Shown here piece after piece: positions 11,719 to 13,871 of a DNA stretch of 13,871 nucleotides. The stretch spans positions 36,718-50,588 of the forward strand of contig DKKR01000027.1 in the NCBI GenBank assembly GCA_002455375.1, in the 5' to 3' direction. This stretch comes from Bacteroidetes bacterium UBA6661 (GTDB taxonomy: Bacteria; Bacteroidota; Bacteroidia; AKYH767-A; OLB10). The position numbers were made by a program, and so were the translations under genes. A model generated the notes under the pieces. It was given only the letters and a program-made list of their open reading frames with translations. It was not told where the DNA came from and searched no databases. The first letter of the stretch is position 1, and every line of letters starts with the position of its first letter.

Positions 11719-13572
11719 TTACTTTCTTACGCCACGCTCTTTAGCCATTTTTTCTAATCGCTCCTGAAACTTTGATTTTTTAACAGGCTTCTTTTTATTC
11801 TCTTGAATTTTTGCATGAATTGCTTTTTCATCAACAAAAGATTTAAAGAGGTATTGTTGCCCGAAGGTAATCATGTTAGCCAGAAAGTAGTAATAACTCA
11901 ATCCAGAAGAATAGTTGTTGAAAATTCCAAGAAACATGATCGGCATCAGGTACATCACATATTTCATTGAAGGGTTTGTAGCAGCAGTCATTTGCATGTT
12001 CATGCGTGTATAGATGAGTGTTGATACAGTCATGAGAATTGTAAATAAACTCACATGGTCGCCATAAAAAGGAATGTTGAAAGGTAAATCAAGTATAGAA
12101 TCATAAGTACTTAAATCTTTCGCCCATAAAAAACCTTCCTGCCGTAACTCAATTGATGCAGGAAAGAAACGGAACATGGCAATTAATATTGGCATTTGCA
12201 ACAACATTGGTAAGCAACCGCCTAAAGGACTAACTCCGGCTTTTCGGTAAAGAGTCATGGTCTCTTGTTGCAACTTCATTGGGTCAGATTTGAACTTAGC
12301 TTGTATCTCCGACATTTCCGGTTGCAACACTTTCATTTTTGCAGTACTGATGTATGACTTATAGGTTAAAGGCAATAACACCACTTTGATTAGTATTGTT
12401 AAAATTAGTATGATGATACCATAGTTAATATCAAAACTGTTGAGAAAGTTAAACACAGGAATAACAGCAAAACGATTTACCCAACCAAAAATTCCCCATC
12501 CTAACGGAACAAGTTTCTCCAGCCCGATGTTGTATTTTTTTAGTGTTTGATAGTGATTAGGACCATAATAAAAACTCATGCCTGTGCTTTCATTATTCTG
12601 ATGACTGAATGGAATAGTGAAATTGGCATGCATCATTCTCACAGCACCCTCATTAGCAATTACAGTACTGTTAATTCTTGTCGGACTCTCAAAAGCCTGG
12701 TCAGCAATCAATACACTTGAAAAATATTGTTGCTTAAATCCTACCCATTGAACCTTTGTTTTTAATTCTGTTCCATCATCTTTGGTTTCGCTCAAATGGT
12801 CAACTTCTTCGTCAGTATAGCGATAGTAAATTGTTGAAACAGCACTTTCATTTTGATGGCTTTTTTCTTGTTGCAGTAGTTTCTGTTTCCAGTTTAACTC
12901 CATATATCCTGCATTGGAAGCCACCAATGAGCCCATGTTAACGAAGTTGATTTTAAAGCCGACACGATAATCATCACCTTTTAATGAATAAACATATTCA
13001 ATATAGCGACCTTCACCGGCATTTAACTTAATAGAAACAGACTGAGAGTCTTTTCCGGTCACAGTGATTCCTTTTGCAGGTAATTCAAAATACAAATCTC
13101 CCGTAGAAATCATTTTGTTTTCTGAAAAAAAGCTAAGGTTGAACTGAGAGCTATCTCCATTGTTCAGCACCAAAGGTTTTCCTTCACCGGTTTTATATTT
13201 TTTTAATTCTACATAGTCAATCTGTCCACCTTTACTATTGAGCTTTAATTTCAACAAATCGCTTTCCAGAGTAATACTTTTGTGTTCACCTTGTGCTGCT
13301 AAGCCAAACACTCCAAAATTGTCTGTAAGTTTTGTTTGAGCAAGTGAGTCATTGTTTAGTGTGTCGCTAACTGCTACTGTATCGGCCTTCAGTGCAGCTA
13401 CGGGTTTGGTAACAAGTTTTAAACTGTCCTGATACTTTTTTTCAACCAATGCAAGAGAGTCCTGCTTTCGTTTTGCTGCTTCCTGCTCTTCTTTTGAAGG
13501 TTGATTGAATATTGAAAAGCCAATCAACACAGCCATAATTAACACTACTCCTAAAATCGAATTTCTATCCAT
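11719..13572 (-). CDS. yidC: Membrane protein insertase YidC
   Basis: The Oxa1/YidC insertase of the inner membrane, which folds and inserts membrane proteins alone or with SecYEG. The protein starts MDRNSILGVVLIMAVLIGF, the canonical N-terminal membrane segment, so ATG 13572 (617 residues) is preferred to a GTG five codons upstream (13587). A Lys/Glu-rich stretch follows, then the large periplasmic beta-domain (~80-345) and the conserved five-TM core from ~365: LPLTYKSYISTAKMKVLQPE, then PLGGCLPMLLQMPI, MNMQMTAATNPSM and YLMPIMFLGIFNNYSSGLSYYY. The hydrophilic-groove arginine of E. coli (Arg366) aligns with Lys at ~396 here, keeping the positive charge. The tail is very basic (KKKPVKKSK), suited to ribosome contact. 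A good -7 element precedes it and scoA follows at 222 bases, so it may be transcribed alone or with scoA. Confidence 0.96.
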   Translation of the reverse strand: MDRNSILGVVLIMAVLIGFSIFNQPSKEEQEAAKRKQDSLALVEKKYQDSLKLVTKPVAALKADTVAVSDTLNNDSLAQTKLTDNFGVFGLAAQGEHKSITLESDLLKLKLNSKGGQIDYVELKKYKTGEGKPLVLNNGDSSQFNLSFFSENKMISTGDLYFELPAKGITVTGKDSQSVSIKLNAGEGRYIEYVYSLKGDDYRVGFKINFVNMGSLVASNAGYMELNWKQKLLQQEKSHQNESAVSTIYYRYTDEEVDHLSETKDDGTELKTKVQWVGFKQQYFSSVLIADQAFESPTRINSTVIANEGAVRMMHANFTIPFSHQNNESTGMSFYYGPNHYQTLKKYNIGLEKLVPLGWGIFGWVNRFAVIPVFNFLNSFDINYGIIILILTILIKVVLLPLTYKSYISTAKMKVLQPEMSEIQAKFKSDPMKLQQETMTLYRKAGVSPLGGCLPMLLQMPILIAMFRFFPASIELRQEGFLWAKDLSTYDSILDLPFNIPFYGDHVSLFTILMTVSTLIYTRMNMQMTAATNPSMKYVMYLMPIMFLGIFNNYSSGLSYYYFLANMITFGQQYLFKSFVDEKAIHAKIQENKKKPVKKSKFQERLEKMAKERGVRK

Positions 13573-13589
13573 ATTTTTAAAAAACACGG

Positions 13590-13597
13590 CAAAGATA
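13590..13597 (-). promoter_or_regulatory. Promoter -7 element for yidC
   Basis: On the - strand, TATCTTTG is an exact match to the Bacteroidota -7 consensus TAnnTTTG. Its edge lies 17 bases before ATG 13572, giving a start near 13583 and a leader of ~11 bases. This position makes GTG 13587 upstream of the expected transcript start, supporting ATG 13572. Confidence 0.65.
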
Positions 13598-13679
13598 ATA
13601 AATGAAGCATAGGAGTAGGCTTTGTAAAATTCAGAATTATACTGTAACTCAGAGTGATATAAAACTGTGAAGATTCATG

Positions 13680-13687
13680 TATTTTTA
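13680..13687 (+). promoter_or_regulatory. Possible promoter -7 element for the rRNA methyltransferase gene
   Basis: TATTTTTA followed by CA, close to TAnnTTTG, lies 26 bases before the first TTG start candidate and diverges from the yidC promoter. It shares ATTTTTACA with the lipoprotein promoter candidate at 2363-2370. Confidence 0.4.
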
Positions 13688-13713
13688 CAACCACAACTTA
13701 TATAATCATATTC

Positions 13714-13871
13714 TTGTTGTTGCCAAAAGAATTTCTGGAATCGTTGCCTCTTTCTGAATCAGAAAAAGTGCTATTTGTGCAGTCATTACAAAAACCTGTA
13801 CCGGTGTCAGTGAGGATAAATCCCAAAAAGCATACTGAACATATTTCAGTTAGTTCTGTGCCATGGTGCAG
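13714..13871 (+). CDS. RsmB/RsmF (NOL1/NOP2/Sun) family rRNA cytosine-C5 methyltransferase, N-terminal part
   Basis: An open frame running off the window end. Its ~52 codons read LLLPKEFLESLPLSESEK, then PVPVSVRINPKK and finally VPWC, the N-terminal signature of Bacteroidota RsmF-like rRNA (cytosine-5-)-methyltransferases, which use SAM to modify rRNA. The SAM-binding core lies beyond the window. No ATG exists in frame after the TAA at 13660; three consecutive TTG codons (13714, 13717, 13720) precede CCA, so the start is probably a TTG. The gene is divergent from yidC and has a -7-like element at 13680-13687. Family assignment is good for such a short piece; the exact start is not decided. 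Confidence 0.72.
   Translation, partial: MLLPKEFLESLPLSESEKVLFVQSLQKPVPVSVRINPKKHTEHISVSSVPWC

Noticed and set aside
13573..13587. GTG start five codons upstream in yidC
   Set aside because: MDRNS is the canonical YidC start, and the exact -7 element places the transcript start at about the GTG itself.

Overview
The window reads as a chromosomal segment of a Bacteroidota bacterium, probably Sphingobacteriia- or Chitinophagia-like. The evidence is A/T-rich DNA, promoters resembling the Bacteroidota -7 element (TAnnTTTG) rather than -10 boxes, A-rich leaders with little Shine-Dalgarno signal, a type IX secretion (T9SS) sorting domain on a giant surface protein, and a YidC with a long periplasmic domain. 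This placement rests on signatures, not on a search.

Left third (1-3040, + strand): a two-component system followed by small co-regulated genes. A seven-TM histidine kinase is interrupted by an in-frame TAG just before its ATP-binding G1 box. A NarL/LuxR response regulator follows 10 bases later. Next come a 63-residue protein that is only a LuxR-type DNA-binding domain and a collagen-like lipoprotein. Each of these last two is preceded by the same 20-bp palindrome (AATACG-N8-CGTATT), placed at the same distance from its promoter. This looks like a small regulon in which the regulator, or the solo HTH protein, controls the solo HTH gene and the lipoprotein. A strong terminator closes the block.

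Middle (3036-8173): a decayed fragment of a methyltransferase-glycosyltransferase gene lies upstream of a 1501-residue secreted protein built of about 16 Ig-like units with a T9SS tail. The intact methyltransferase-glycosyltransferase lies just downstream on the - strand. The giant adhesin-like gene is therefore bracketed by direct repeats of about 146 bp. A bidirectional hairpin terminator separates the adhesin from the convergent - strand genes.

Right part (8174-13572, - strand), in transcription order: yidC (membrane protein insertase), scoA, a four-helix-bundle protein gene, scoB, then the methyltransferase-glycosyltransferase fusion. ScoA and ScoB are the two subunits of a succinyl-CoA:3-ketoacid CoA transferase (ketone body or acetoacetate activation). 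Here they are separated by a small cassette carrying a 23S-rRNA-intervening-sequence-type (four-helix bundle) gene between imperfect inverted repeats, which looks like an insertion. Divergent from yidC, the window ends in the first ~52 codons of an RsmB/RsmF (NOL1/NOP2/Sun) family rRNA cytosine methyltransferase.

The most interesting items are the paired palindromic operators around the solo HTH gene, the inverted-repeat cassette splitting scoA from scoB, the duplicated gene end bracketing the adhesin, and the amber codon in the kinase.
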